Shown: positions 16,384 to 25,368, counted from the stretch's first letter. The stretch is 53,726 nt of DNA from Paenibacillus solani (GCF_001277345.1 NZ_LIUT01000006.1:568164-621889), one strand, 5' to 3'. The notes: generated by a model from the sequence alone, not told the origin. Program-made: numbers and translations.

Positions 16384-17124
16384 ATGGAAGAGCGCAAATT
16401 AACCGTGCGTGCCGTCGAGCGGGCACTTGATATATTGATGTGTTTTACGAAGGATAGTGAGCTTGCTCTGACCGAGATTTCCTCTTATATCGGATTACAT
16501 AAAAGCACCGTTCACCGGCTGCTATCGACATTGGAAGAGAAAGGGTTCGTCGTGCGGAACAAGGAAACCGAGAAATATCGGCTCGGCATGAAAATATGGG
16601 AACTATCGATGCATCTGTCACAAAGCGACGACCCTGCCACCCGGCTCCTTCCGGCCATGGAGGCGTTGCGTGATCAACTAGGGGAAACGGTAAGTTTGTA
16701 TCTAAGAGATGGTGCTGACCGTCTTCGCATTCAGGCTGTGCAGAGCAACCAGGGTATCCGGCGGGTTGCACAGGTGGGGGTAAGGCTACCGCTGTCTGTG
16801 GGCGCGTCTAGCAAAGTGCTGGTGGCCTACGCACCTCCTGCAGATCAGGAGGAGCTGCTCAGCGCACCGGATTGGCCGGAGACCGTGGACCGCAGCATGT
16901 ACCGGCAGCAGTTGGTGGAAATTCTCGAGAAGGGGTACGCGATCAGCATCGAAGAACGCGAACCTGGCGCAGCAGCGGTCTCGGTACCAATCTTTGACCG
17001 TAACGGCCAAGTAGCGGCGGCATTATCGATGTCGGGCCCCGTAACCCGCCTGTCGGCCGATATACTTCGCGATCATGCACCAATTCTGATGGAAGCTGCA
17101 CGGGAAATGGGAATGATGATCTGA
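16384..17124 (+). CDS. IclR family transcriptional regulator
   Basis: 246 residues from ATG 16384 (ATG 16357 adds nine basic residues but overlaps the operator). The N-terminal winged helix-turn-helix (about residues 5-70) includes RAVERALDILMCF and HKSTVHRLLSTLEEKGFV. The C-terminal GAF-like effector domain has the family GASSKVLVAYAPP and IEEREPGAAAVSVPIFD segments. Effector unknown. A palindrome at its own promoter suggests autoregulation, and an identical palindrome at the aconitase promoter makes that gene, 3 kb away on the other strand, a probable target. Confidence 0.93.
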   Translation: MEERKLTVRAVERALDILMCFTKDSELALTEISSYIGLHKSTVHRLLSTLEEKGFVVRNKETEKYRLGMKIWELSMHLSQSDDPATRLLPAMEALRDQLGETVSLYLRDGADRLRIQAVQSNQGIRRVAQVGVRLPLSVGASSKVLVAYAPPADQEELLSAPDWPETVDRSMYRQQLVEILEKGYAISIEEREPGAAAVSVPIFDRNGQVAAALSMSGPVTRLSADILRDHAPILMEAAREMGMMI

Positions 17125-17176
17125 TTTAAGCAGGGTATTCGGCAGCATGCAGTATAATGGTTTTTCTATACAGAGA

Positions 17177-17216
17177 AGGCCGTGCCTCCAATTCAGGTGA
17201 TTGGGGGGCACGGCCT
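17177..17216. terminator. strong hairpin between convergent genes
   Basis: AGGCCGTGCC-TCC-AAT pairs with ATT-GGG-GGGCACGGCCT, a 16-pair stem with one bulge. It separates the IclR gene (plus) from the small minus-strand gene at 17298. T-tracts are poor, but a bidirectional terminator is the simplest reading. Confidence 0.6.
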
Positions 17217-17297
17217 ATTTGTCGTGTAAGGTTGTCATCATGGTTTTATCATTACCAGGCTGCTATGTATTGTAATTCTTCAACGACAAGCTTAGGC

Positions 17298-17453
17298 TCA
17301 TCTCAACTTCAAAGTTTTTTCCTTGATCTTCTGGTTGAGAATTTCCTGAAAAGTGACGGGTTTGTCAGCCGGCTCCTCTTTCTTGGGAGCGGCTACCGGC
17401 TGCGGCCGTTGATATTGGTAATGGAACGAAGCCATCGTATGTATTTTGATCAT
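17298..17453 (-). CDS. small conserved-looking protein, 51 residues, unknown function
   Basis: A 51-residue frame that is easily missed because of its length. AGGAGGA lies 9 nt before the ATG, as good as any site in the window. The protein begins MIKIHTMASFHYQYQ, has a Pro/Ala/Lys/Glu-rich middle and ends in a charged helix containing VTFQEILNQKIKEK. The FxEIL-type helix is reminiscent of short proteins of the flagellar-operon TIGR02530 group, but the match is too short to claim. It lies between the IclR regulator and aconitase, each with separate hairpins. The opposite strand is open for about 100 codons but lacks any coding sign. Confidence 0.6.
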   Translation of the reverse strand: MIKIHTMASFHYQYQRPQPVAAPKKEEPADKPVTFQEILNQKIKEKTLKLR

Positions 17454-17565
17454 AAGGTACCATCCTCCTGATTATGAATTCCGGTTGTTTTTTTACCCAT
17501 TAACCTCAAGAAGTGTAATCGAAACGGAATGCTCAATATTCAGGAAAGAAGTACCGCAGAATAAG

Positions 17566-17601
17566 AAATCCCCATCATCCGCTAATGGATGATGGGGATT
17601 T
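17566..17601 (-). terminator. terminator of aconitase
   Basis: AAATCCCCATCATCC and GGATGATGGGGATTT form a perfect 15-bp stem with a 6-nt loop; on the minus strand it is followed by CTTATTCT. It begins about 35 nt after the acnA stop codon. Confidence 0.8.
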
Positions 17602-17635
17602 GTTCCTAAGGCTTAAGCGCCTGGAAGGTGATAAT

Positions 17636-20353
17636 TTATTGGTTCGATGCGATCATTTGACGCAGTACCGTTTGTAGGATACCGCCATTATAGTAGTAGT
17701 CCACATCTACCATGCTGTCAAGACGAGCGATCGCCGGGAATTCAAATTTGGTTCCATCTTCGCGTGTAACGACAACCGTCAATTCTTGTCCCGGCTTCAC
17801 ATCATTGCTAAGACCGAGAATATCGAACGTCTCGCGGCCGTTCAAACCGAGGCTCTTCCAGCCATGGCCTTCTTGGAACTGGAGCGGAAGTACGCCCATG
17901 CCCACAAGGTTGGAGCGGTGGATACGCTCGAAGCTCTCGGCCAATACCGCTTTGACGCCGAGGAGATACGTACCTTTTGCCGCCCAGTCACGGGAGCTTC
18001 CAGTACCATACTCTTTACCGGCGATAACGATCAGGTTCTGTCCGCCTGCCTGATAATTCATGGAAGCATCATAGATGGACATTACTTCTTCTGTCGGAAG
18101 GTAAGTGGTTACGCCGCCTTCCGTACCTGGAGCCACCTGGTTACGAATCCGGATGTTAGCGAAGGTACCACGCATCATAACTTCGTGGTTACCACGGCGG
18201 GAGCCATAGGAGTTGAAGTCCTTGCGCTCTACGTTACGCTCGCTCAGATATTTGCCTGCAGGACTGTTCACTGCTATGTTGCCCGCTGGGGAGATATGGT
18301 CCGTTGTAACGGAGTCGCCCAAGAGAGCAAGCACGCGCGCTTCCTTGATGTCCTGGATATCGTTAAGGCCATCGCCCAAGTTCTCGAAGAATGGCGGATT
18401 CTGAATGTAAGTGGATTTGTCATCCCACTCATACAGCTCGCCTTCCGGAACCGGAATCTTGTTCCAACGCTCGTTGGCGGTAAATACATTCTCGTATTTC
18501 TCACGGAATGCATCCGGGCTGACAGCTAGACCGATCGCTTCGCGGATTTCCGCGCTGGATGGCCATATGTCCTTCAGATACACAGGCTCGTTGTTTGGAT
18601 CGTAGCCAATCGGGTCGTTCTGAAGGTCGATGTTCATGGTTCCTGCCAGAGCGTAAGCGACAACCAGCGGCGGCGAAGCCAGGTAGTTGGCTTTGACCTG
18701 AGCGTGTACGCGGCCTTCAAAGTTACGGTTACCGGACAATACGGCAGCTACCGTCATGTCGTTGTCGGTAATCGCTTCGCTCACTTCATCTGGCAACGGA
18801 CCGGAGTTACCGATACAAGTTGCACAGCCATAACCTGCTACATAGAAGCCAAGAGCCTCCAGATACTGCAATAGGCCGGATTTCTCAAGGTAGTCGGTTA
18901 CAACGAGGGAACCCGGAGTCAAGCTGCTCTTCACGTAACCAGGTTTGGTCAGGCCGCGTTCAACAGCTTTTTTGGCCAGGAGACCTGCGCCGAGCATAAC
19001 GCTTGGGTTCGACGTATTCGTACAGCTCGTAATGGCCGCGATGACTACCGCGCCTGTCCCCATTTCGCTGGTAGAGCCGTCTTTATGATGAACTTTAACA
19101 GTTTCGGCGATTTTCTCATCGCTTAGGCCGTATCCGCCTTTATCGATCGGCGTACGGATGATGTCGTTAAAGTTATCTTTCATATTGGTAAGTTCGATAC
19201 GGTCTTGCGGACGTTTCGGACCAGCCAAGCTCGGTACAACCGAAGCAAGGTCGAGTTCAATTACATCGGAGAACTCAGGTTCAGGAGTTTCCGCCGTACG
19301 GAACATATTTTGTGCTTTATAGTAGCTCTCCACGAGTGCAACCTGCTCATCGGAGCGGCCTGTGTTGCGGAGATAAGCTAGTGTTTCATCATCAACCGGG
19401 AAGAAGCCGATGGTAGCACCATATTCCGGAGCCATGTTAGCAACCGTTGCGCGGTCAGCCAGGCTGATGTTGGCAAGGCCAGGACCGTAGAATTCTACGA
19501 ATTTACCTACAACGCCTTTCTTGCGAAGAAGCTCGGTTACTGTGAGGGCAAGGTCAGTTGCAGTAGCACCTTCTGCCAGGCTGCCCGTCAGCTTGAAGCC
19601 GATAACTTCAGGTGTTACAAAATACAGTGGTTGTCCGAGCATTCCGGCTTCTGCCTCGATACCGCCAACACCCCAGCCCACAACGCCAAGACCGTTGATC
19701 ATGGTGGTATGGGAGTCAGTACCTACGAGAGAATCAGGGAAGACCAGCGTCTCGCCGTCAACCGTCTTCGTAGCTGCTACGGAAGCCAGATACTCCAGGT
19801 TCACCTGGTGAACAATACCCGTTCCAGGAGGAACTGCACGGAAGTTGTTGAATGCCGTTTGAGCCCAGCGGAGGAAGCGGTAACGCTCTTCGTTACGCTC
19901 AAATTCAACCTTCATATTATATTCAAGAGCTTGGTCGGTACCGAAAGCGTCAACCATGACGGAGTGGTCGATTACGAGATCGACAGGCACAAGCGGGTTG
20001 ATCTGTTTCGGGTCGCCGCCGGATTTTTTGACAGTGTCACGCATGGCTGCAAGGTCTACGACAACCGGAACGCCGGTGAAATCCTGCAATACGATACGGG
20101 CAGGGATGAACGGAATTTCCTTGTTGTCGTCGCGTCCTTCATTCCACTTGGACAAGAGTTTGACGTGATCCTCGGTAATTGCGCGTCCGTCGAACTGACG
20201 TACGGCAGCTTCAAGCAGTACCCGAATGGAGAATGGTAGCTTGGATACGCTGCCATAACCTTGCTCTTCGAGCGCCTGCAGGCTGAAATAACGGTAATTC
20301 TTACCGCCCACCTCTAGGTTGCGAGAGATGGAGAATTGATCCTTTGCTGGCAT
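17636..20353 (-). CDS. acnA: aconitate hydratase
   Basis: Interconverts citrate and isocitrate in the TCA cycle; the apo form of this family can bind iron-responsive RNA in Bacillus. 905 residues from ATG 20353, chosen because AAGGAGG lies 7 nt upstream; an in-frame ATG at 20374 lacks a site. The three Fe-S Cys are in AAITSCTNTSNP and GCATCIGNSG, the substrate-binding GTDSHTTMINGLGV and swivelling-domain GSSRDWAAKGT segments are intact, and the length fits the AcnA/IRP group. It is monocistronic. The leader holds an operator-like palindrome shared with the nearby IclR gene. Confidence 0.97.
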   Translation of the reverse strand: MPAKDQFSISRNLEVGGKNYRYFSLQALEEQGYGSVSKLPFSIRVLLEAAVRQFDGRAITEDHVKLLSKWNEGRDDNKEIPFIPARIVLQDFTGVPVVVDLAAMRDTVKKSGGDPKQINPLVPVDLVIDHSVMVDAFGTDQALEYNMKVEFERNEERYRFLRWAQTAFNNFRAVPPGTGIVHQVNLEYLASVAATKTVDGETLVFPDSLVGTDSHTTMINGLGVVGWGVGGIEAEAGMLGQPLYFVTPEVIGFKLTGSLAEGATATDLALTVTELLRKKGVVGKFVEFYGPGLANISLADRATVANMAPEYGATIGFFPVDDETLAYLRNTGRSDEQVALVESYYKAQNMFRTAETPEPEFSDVIELDLASVVPSLAGPKRPQDRIELTNMKDNFNDIIRTPIDKGGYGLSDEKIAETVKVHHKDGSTSEMGTGAVVIAAITSCTNTSNPSVMLGAGLLAKKAVERGLTKPGYVKSSLTPGSLVVTDYLEKSGLLQYLEALGFYVAGYGCATCIGNSGPLPDEVSEAITDNDMTVAAVLSGNRNFEGRVHAQVKANYLASPPLVVAYALAGTMNIDLQNDPIGYDPNNEPVYLKDIWPSSAEIREAIGLAVSPDAFREKYENVFTANERWNKIPVPEGELYEWDDKSTYIQNPPFFENLGDGLNDIQDIKEARVLALLGDSVTTDHISPAGNIAVNSPAGKYLSERNVERKDFNSYGSRRGNHEVMMRGTFANIRIRNQVAPGTEGGVTTYLPTEEVMSIYDASMNYQAGGQNLIVIAGKEYGTGSSRDWAAKGTYLLGVKAVLAESFERIHRSNLVGMGVLPLQFQEGHGWKSLGLNGRETFDILGLSNDVKPGQELTVVVTREDGTKFEFPAIARLDSMVDVDYYYNGGILQTVLRQMIASNQ

Positions 20354-20419
20354 AGATGAACCTCCTTGAGTCATTTCATAAATCTAATAAAGAAAATCAG
20401 GGCAAAACCCTTGCCTAGG

Positions 20420-20436
20420 GTTTCACTAGATGAAAC
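20420..20436. promoter_or_regulatory. palindromic operator candidate, acnA leader
   Basis: GTTTCA-CTAGA-TGAAAC, extended by one more pair to GGTTTCA/TGAAACC. Half-sites and 5-nt spacer are identical to those at 16347-16363. It lies about 25 nt downstream of the acnA -10. Two copies of ATTTATGAAAT lie on either side on the minus strand (about 20376-20386 and 20440-20450) and may be extra half-sites. Confidence 0.6.
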
Positions 20437-20459
20437 CTAATTTCATAAATGCTACTTTA

Positions 20460-20488
20460 AGTATACCGTTTTCAGCCTGCTACGTAAA
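20460..20488 (-). promoter_or_regulatory. acnA promoter
   Basis: On the minus strand TTTACG (20488-20483), 17 nt, TATACT (20465-20460). The untranslated leader is about 100 nt. Confidence 0.6.
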
Positions 20489-20669
20489 GCATTTTTTATA
20501 GAAGAAAAGGATTTCAAATCGGTGAAAATAAACCCCGATTCAACCTGAATTCAGCCGCTAATGGCCTATATTTCTGTATTCTCTTTACGGAAGTTCATAG
20601 CCTGATGAATTTCTTCATATAGATGTGATAGGAAATAGCGTGAGAGGTAAGGTTAGAGGAGGAGAGATA

Positions 20670-21692
20670 ATGAACAGTCTGAAGCAAACGGAGAAGCCTT
20701 GGAAACAAGCTCTGTCTATTTACGTCAATCAATATAACCAAAATCGCGTAGACTATTCTTCAGGCCTGAAAGAGCAAATCGTAGCGGATTTGAATTTTCT
20801 GATAGAGAGGGGCGAGCGGCAATTCCGGCTGCAATCGTGGTACGCGAAGCGGGAGGCAACGCCGCTTAAGAGCGAGACTCGTGCAAGGCTCCAGCGTGTA
20901 CTCAGGGAAACCGAAGAGGACGTTGTCGCCGATGTTCGGCTTCATAGTGTGTTTTATTACGAAAAGAGAGGGATGACGCACAGAGAAGACACGATCACAA
21001 CGGAGCGGCTGACCCTGATCCGTGATGGTGAGGCCTGGCTGATCGTCGGTATTGAACGTCTGCAGGATGAACGCCATCCACTGCAGAGAACTGATATTTC
21101 GTCAGCAGGCGGATATATGGATGGCAGAGAGCCGTCTACCCCTTTTATGAACGGGCGTGTATACTCTGCCGGCAGCAATCCCAGATCTGCTCGTTATGAT
21201 CGTGAAGCCGCAGCTGCTTACGCTGAACGCTGGTGGGATTCGGGGAACCCGGAATTTGAAGAATTTGAGGTGGATTGCACGAACTATATCTCTCAATGCC
21301 TCTTTGCAGGCAAAGCCCCAATCCACTATACTGGTAAAAGAGAATCGGGATGGTGGTACAAGGGCTACATAAACAAGCGGGAATGGTGGAGCTATAGCTG
21401 GGCCGTATCAAACAGCTTTGCACTGTATTTGAACAACAGCACTTCTGGGCTGCGGGCTGAGCGGGTGCAGCGGCCTGAGCAGCTGATGCTGGGAGATGTC
21501 ATCGTGTATGATTGGGACGGTGATGGCGCATTTCAACACAGCACCATCGTGACGGCGTTTGACGCGGGCGGGATGCCGCTGGTCAATGCGCATACGGTAT
21601 CAAGTCGCCGTCGCTACTGGGATTACCAGGACTCTTACGCATGGAATGATAACACCGAATACCGGTTTTACCATATACCTGATTATTTTTAA
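20670..21692 (+). CDS. putative amidase domain protein (amidase_6 type)
   Basis: 340 residues from ATG 20670 behind GAGGAGGAGAG. The C-terminal half (about residues 175-340) matches the putative amidase fold: YDREAAAAYAERWWDSGNPEF, then DCTNYISQC with candidate nucleophile Cys203, and a His-containing AFQHSTIVTAF strand. The N-terminal half is a helical and beta region with basic residues. No signal peptide or membrane segment is seen, so it may be cytoplasmic or exit by another route. The family includes peptidoglycan and peptide amidases, and ddl follows 45 nt later, which hints at a link with cell-wall peptides. Confidence 0.8.
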   Translation: MNSLKQTEKPWKQALSIYVNQYNQNRVDYSSGLKEQIVADLNFLIERGERQFRLQSWYAKREATPLKSETRARLQRVLRETEEDVVADVRLHSVFYYEKRGMTHREDTITTERLTLIRDGEAWLIVGIERLQDERHPLQRTDISSAGGYMDGREPSTPFMNGRVYSAGSNPRSARYDREAAAAYAERWWDSGNPEFEEFEVDCTNYISQCLFAGKAPIHYTGKRESGWWYKGYINKREWWSYSWAVSNSFALYLNNSTSGLRAERVQRPEQLMLGDVIVYDWDGDGAFQHSTIVTAFDAGGMPLVNAHTVSSRRRYWDYQDSYAWNDNTEYRFYHIPDYF

Positions 21693-21737
21693 GATGACAG
21701 CATGTCATGCTGCAATACGGATAAGAGAGAGGTTAAC

Positions 21738-22832
21738 ATGGGACAGAATAAATTAACGGTTGGTTTAGTATACGGGGGCAAATCCGGTGAGCATGAGGTG
21801 TCGCTTTCCACGGCATTCGCAGTCATGAACGCTTTCGATTATGATAAATACGAATTGGTTCCCTTTTATATAACAAAACAGGGGCAATGGAGAATCGGCG
21901 GCCAGCTTTCGGCTCCTTTTGCCCAGCTGGAGGATTTGAAGCTGGCTGAAGGGGAAGGAACCCAGTCGGCGCTGAATGCCGTATTCAGCAGGCTGTATGG
22001 CCAAGAGAACCAGGCAGTGGATATCATGTTCCCGCTTCTGCACGGAACGTTCGGCGAGGACGGCACGATTCAGGGACTGTTCGAAATGGCGGACATTCCA
22101 TATGTGGGCACTGGTGTGCTGGCTTCTGCCGCCGGGATGGATAAAGTAGTCATGAAGAAACTTTTTGCCCAAGCTGGATTGCCGCAATGCGAGTATTGTT
22201 ATTTCAACCGTATCCAGTGGGAGCGAAGCCAGCATGAGGTGCTGCAGGACATCGAGGATAAACTCGGTTTCCCAAGCTTCGTCAAGCCGGCTAACCTCGG
22301 ATCAAGCGTGGGAATATCCAAGGCCAAGAACCGGGAGCAGCTTAAGGCCGCCATTGAATCTGCGCTGCGCTTCGATGACAAGATCATCGTGGAAGAGTTT
22401 GTAGATGCCCGGGAAGTAGAGGTCAGCGTCCTTGGAAACGATGAGCCGATGGCATCCGTCCCGGGTGAAATTGTGTCTTCCAGTGAATACTATGACTATG
22501 CAGCTAAATATACGGATGGACAATCGCAGATGCAGATTCCGGCCGAGATCGATCCGGAAATGGCTGATCGTCTTCGGGATCTCGCCATTACCGCGTTCAA
22601 GGCGATTGAAGGCGGCGGCATCACCCGTGCCGACTTCTTCGTCCGCCGTTCGGACGGCGCGATTCTGATCAATGAAGTGAATACGATGCCGGGCTTTACC
22701 CCGTTCAGTATGTATCCGCTCTTGTGGAGAGAGACAGGTGTATCTTACCGCGAGCTGCTGGATCGAATGATTGAACTGGGTCTGGAGCGTTATAATCGCA
22801 AACAATCCCTGGTGTATGAGAATCAGGCATAA
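21738..22832 (+). CDS. ddl: D-alanine--D-alanine ligase
   Basis: Joins two D-Ala with ATP to make the end of the peptidoglycan stem peptide. 364 residues from ATG 21738 with AGAGAGG upstream. The ATP-grasp family features are present: N-terminal GLVYGGKSGEHEVSL, HGTFGEDGTIQGLFE, KPANLGSSVGISKA, and the C-terminal LINEVNTMPGFTPFSMYPLL metal/substrate loop. The Ser/Tyr residues typical of D-Ala rather than D-Lac ligases were not resolved here. It is probably co-transcribed with the amidase gene. Confidence 0.96.
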   Translation: MGQNKLTVGLVYGGKSGEHEVSLSTAFAVMNAFDYDKYELVPFYITKQGQWRIGGQLSAPFAQLEDLKLAEGEGTQSALNAVFSRLYGQENQAVDIMFPLLHGTFGEDGTIQGLFEMADIPYVGTGVLASAAGMDKVVMKKLFAQAGLPQCEYCYFNRIQWERSQHEVLQDIEDKLGFPSFVKPANLGSSVGISKAKNREQLKAAIESALRFDDKIIVEEFVDAREVEVSVLGNDEPMASVPGEIVSSSEYYDYAAKYTDGQSQMQIPAEIDPEMADRLRDLAITAFKAIEGGGITRADFFVRRSDGAILINEVNTMPGFTPFSMYPLLWRETGVSYRELLDRMIELGLERYNRKQSLVYENQA

Positions 22833-22857
22833 AGCAACAAATAGAATACCAAGCACA

Positions 22858-22892
22858 AAGGGGAGTCCGCGCAATTCGAAACGGCTCCCCTT
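22858..22892. terminator. hairpin after ddl
   Basis: AAGGGGAG and CTCCCCTT form an 8-bp stem around a 19-nt loop with no T-run. It may be a weak or factor-assisted terminator between ddl and the next operon. Confidence 0.35.
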
Positions 22893-22928
22893 GAGTCTAA
22901 TATTATCGATGAAAGGAAGTTACGTGAT

Positions 22929-23246
22929 ATGGGATTTCAAACCGAGTTCAATTCCGTCTGCAAGTTTAAGAGTGAGCAGGAGCTATATGAGCTGCTGGAG
23001 TACGGCCGCGGCAAAATGCTCAAGGACGGCCTGCGCGTATTTCCGACAGGTCAGAAGGTTATTGCTTATACACCCGATAATCAGGCGGTAGCCATCGTTC
23101 TAATCACCGCATGCGTATCGGAGATCAACTTCCAGGGACGCGAGGTCACATCTGTCGAGCTGCAGCTGATCCGAAAATTGACGGATGAGGAAGCCAGAGT
23201 ACAGACCGCACTTGCTCATGAAATGTTCTTCGGAGAGCATGCATGA
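22929..23246 (+). CDS. conserved-looking small protein upstream of uvsE
   Basis: 105 residues; I do not recognise the family. It looks like a compact alpha-beta protein with helix (SEQELYELLEYG), then three or four beta strands (YTPDNQAVAIVLITACV; VTSVELQLIRKL) and a C-terminal helix. AAGGAAG lies 9 nt upstream. Its TGA overlaps the uvsE start codon in an ATGA junction, so the two are translated together and may work in the same DNA-damage process; that is inference from position only. Confidence 0.75.
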   Translation: MGFQTEFNSVCKFKSEQELYELLEYGRGKMLKDGLRVFPTGQKVIAYTPDNQAVAIVLITACVSEINFQGREVTSVELQLIRKLTDEEARVQTALAHEMFFGEHA

Positions 23247-24244
23247 TTGTCCGTTTCGGTTATGTGGCCATGTCCACGGTTGTGCAGAATGCTTCTCCCT
23301 CCAAGACGATGACCATGAAGAGCTTTTTGAAGCTGAACGACCGCGAAGCCGGCATACACAAACTGGAGCGGATCGCGAATGAGAACCTACATAATACCCT
23401 TCGACTCTTGAGACATAATCTGGCTCATGATATCAAGGTGTATCGCTTCTCTTCCAAGCTGATCCCTTTGGCCACACATCAGGATTTGCAGGATTGGGAT
23501 CCGTTCCCGGCCCTGCGTGAAGGCTTTCAGGCCATTGGGGAATTTGTGAAAAAGCATGGGATGCGGGTGTCTTTTCATCCGGATCATTTTACGGTGCTGA
23601 GCACACCGCGTCCTGAAGTGCTGGTCAATTCCATCCGTGACCTGGAGTCACACGTCCATATGCTGCAGGCGATGGAACTGCCTGCTTCCATGAAGAATAA
23701 CATTCATATCGGTGGGGCTTATGGGGACAAGCCATCGGCTGCGGCTAGGTTCGTCCAGCACTTTCATAAGCTTGACCCTTATATTAAGGAACGGCTCACC
23801 CTTGAAAATGACGATAAAACCTTTTCTGCACAGGAAACGCTGGCAGTCTGTCAACAAACAGGGCTGCCGATGGTGCTGGATATTCATCATCAGTGGGTAA
23901 ATAATGACGGAGAGGCCCCTTGGGAGCTGTGGCCGGATATCCTTCGTACCTGGGAGACCCCGCTTGCCCAGGCAGGCTCTGAACCGTTACAGCCACTGCC
24001 GCCTAAGATTCATGTATCCAGTCCGAAGAGCCCCACGGATATTCGGAGCCATGCTGATGGGGTAGACGTCGTGCCATTGCTCGCGTTCTTACGAAATATT
24101 GCGGGCTCAACGCAGAAGGTGGATGTTATGATCGAGGCCAAGATGAAGGATGGAGCTTTGTTTGATCTGATGAAGGATTTGGGTGATTACGAGAAGGAAG
24201 GCGTAACAGTACTTGACGGTGCCTCAATCGAAGTGAAGCCCTGA
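23243..24244 (+). CDS. uvsE: UV DNA damage endonuclease
   Basis: Nicks DNA 5' of UV photoproducts and other lesions, starting alternative excision repair. 333 residues, a UvsE-type TIM barrel. Family segments are IVRFGYVAMS at the N-terminus, SFHPDHFTVL, NIHIGGAYGDKPSA, LENDDKTFS, LDIHHQWVN and KIHVSSPKSPTDIRSHADGV, which carry the His, Glu and Asp ligands of the metal cluster. It overlaps the upstream gene by 4 nt and ends in the hairpin at 24343-24393. Confidence 0.94.
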   Translation: MIVRFGYVAMSTVVQNASPSKTMTMKSFLKLNDREAGIHKLERIANENLHNTLRLLRHNLAHDIKVYRFSSKLIPLATHQDLQDWDPFPALREGFQAIGEFVKKHGMRVSFHPDHFTVLSTPRPEVLVNSIRDLESHVHMLQAMELPASMKNNIHIGGAYGDKPSAAARFVQHFHKLDPYIKERLTLENDDKTFSAQETLAVCQQTGLPMVLDIHHQWVNNDGEAPWELWPDILRTWETPLAQAGSEPLQPLPPKIHVSSPKSPTDIRSHADGVDVVPLLAFLRNIAGSTQKVDVMIEAKMKDGALFDLMKDLGDYEKEGVTVLDGASIEVKP

Positions 24245-24342
24245 CGATAAACAAGCCTGTTATCACTTGCAAGTTGGAGAAATTTGGGTTACGTTGGAAG
24301 TATCCAAACAGAGATTCCCCTTAAGCAAGATGTTTGGGGTAA

Positions 24343-24393
24343 AAAAGTTCGTTCTCGCCACGCATTCAGGTGCACAGCATAGGACGGACTTTT
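24343..24393 (+). terminator. terminator of uvsE
   Basis: AAAAGTTCGTTCT pairs with AGGACGGACTTTT over 13 positions, two of them G-U, followed by ATTG. The stem itself supplies the U-run. Confidence 0.6.
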
Positions 24394-24495
24394 ATTGAAA
24401 TAAGGCGAATTCTTGGACCCCCTGCCCTATCGGTCTCCATGAGGGTTGAATAGGATGTAGGGATGCAAAATCACTAGATTGGTATAGAAAGTAGA

Positions 24496-25368
24496 GTGAA
24501 TGCTTTGAATGAGAACGAAAAGATTCCATATGTAGTTAGCAGCAAAAGCTACACTGCGGTTGCAATTAACTGTGCGGCTAAAGCGGGAGAATGGATTAAG
24601 AGCAAGCTTGGGACCGTCAAGCAGCTCAGCACCAAGACTTCGGCACAGGATATCGTAACAGAGGTGGATAAAGGCGCGGAGCAGATGATCCGCAAGCTGA
24701 TTTTGACCCACTTCCCGGATCATGCCATTCTCGGTGAAGAAGGGGTAGCCCCAGGGACAGAAGCATACGCGAAAGCGCTTGAGGAGGCCAAGGAAGAGGA
24801 GTATTTATGGATTATTGACCCGGTGGATGGAACAACGAATTATGTTCACGGGTTTCCTTTTTATTCTGTGTCCATTGCGCTCGCTCACCATGGAGAAGTT
24901 ATTATCGGTGTTATATATGACCCTTCCCGGGATGAATTGTTTGTAGCGGAAAAAGGGAAAGGTGCCTATGTTCACGGCAATCCTACTCTAGTTTCCAAAG
25001 AGGAGCACTTGTCGGAAAGTCTGCTTGCGACAGGCTTCCCGCTGGATAGCAAGGTTAACCTTCCGCGCAATATGGCCGAGCTCCAGACGCTGCTGCCCAA
25101 GGTTCGTAACGTGAGAGCCGGCGGTTCGGCTGCGCTTCATCTAGCTTATGTGGCTGCTGGTCGGATCAGTGGATACTGGGAGCATGGTTTGAGTGTATGG
25201 GACGTTGCCGCAGGTGCGCTTTTGGTTCAGGAATCGGGTGGTAAGGTAACCGACATCGATGGGCAGCCTTATGACTTGTCCGTACGCCATATCGCAGCAA
25301 CCAATGGGCTGATCCATCAGCCTTTATTGGATACACTAAAAGATGCGGGCAGTGAAACGAACGGCTGA
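24496..25368 (+). CDS. inositol monophosphatase family protein
   Basis: 290 residues from GTG 24496; no strong ribosome binding site is seen, so the start is uncertain by a few codons. Metal-dependent phosphatase fold: ILGEEG (Glu ligand), the WIIDPVDGTTNYVHGFP signature with two Asp ligands, GSAALHLAYVAAGR, and the C-terminal WEHGLSVWDVAAGALLVQESGG. The substrate could be myo-inositol-1-phosphate, a nucleotide such as 3'-phosphoadenosine phosphate, or another sugar phosphate. It is followed after 65 nt by a small charged protein. Confidence 0.92.
   Translation: MNALNENEKIPYVVSSKSYTAVAINCAAKAGEWIKSKLGTVKQLSTKTSAQDIVTEVDKGAEQMIRKLILTHFPDHAILGEEGVAPGTEAYAKALEEAKEEEYLWIIDPVDGTTNYVHGFPFYSVSIALAHHGEVIIGVIYDPSRDELFVAEKGKGAYVHGNPTLVSKEEHLSESLLATGFPLDSKVNLPRNMAELQTLLPKVRNVRAGGSAALHLAYVAAGRISGYWEHGLSVWDVAAGALLVQESGGKVTDIDGQPYDLSVRHIAATNGLIHQPLLDTLKDAGSETNG

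Noticed and set aside
17157..17471. 104-codon plus-strand frame over the 51-residue gene
   Set aside because: No ribosome binding site, runs through the strong hairpin at 17177-17216 and is antisense to the better-supported small gene.
19631..20239. 202-codon plus-strand frame inside acnA
   Set aside because: Antisense to conserved aconitase sequence; no start context.
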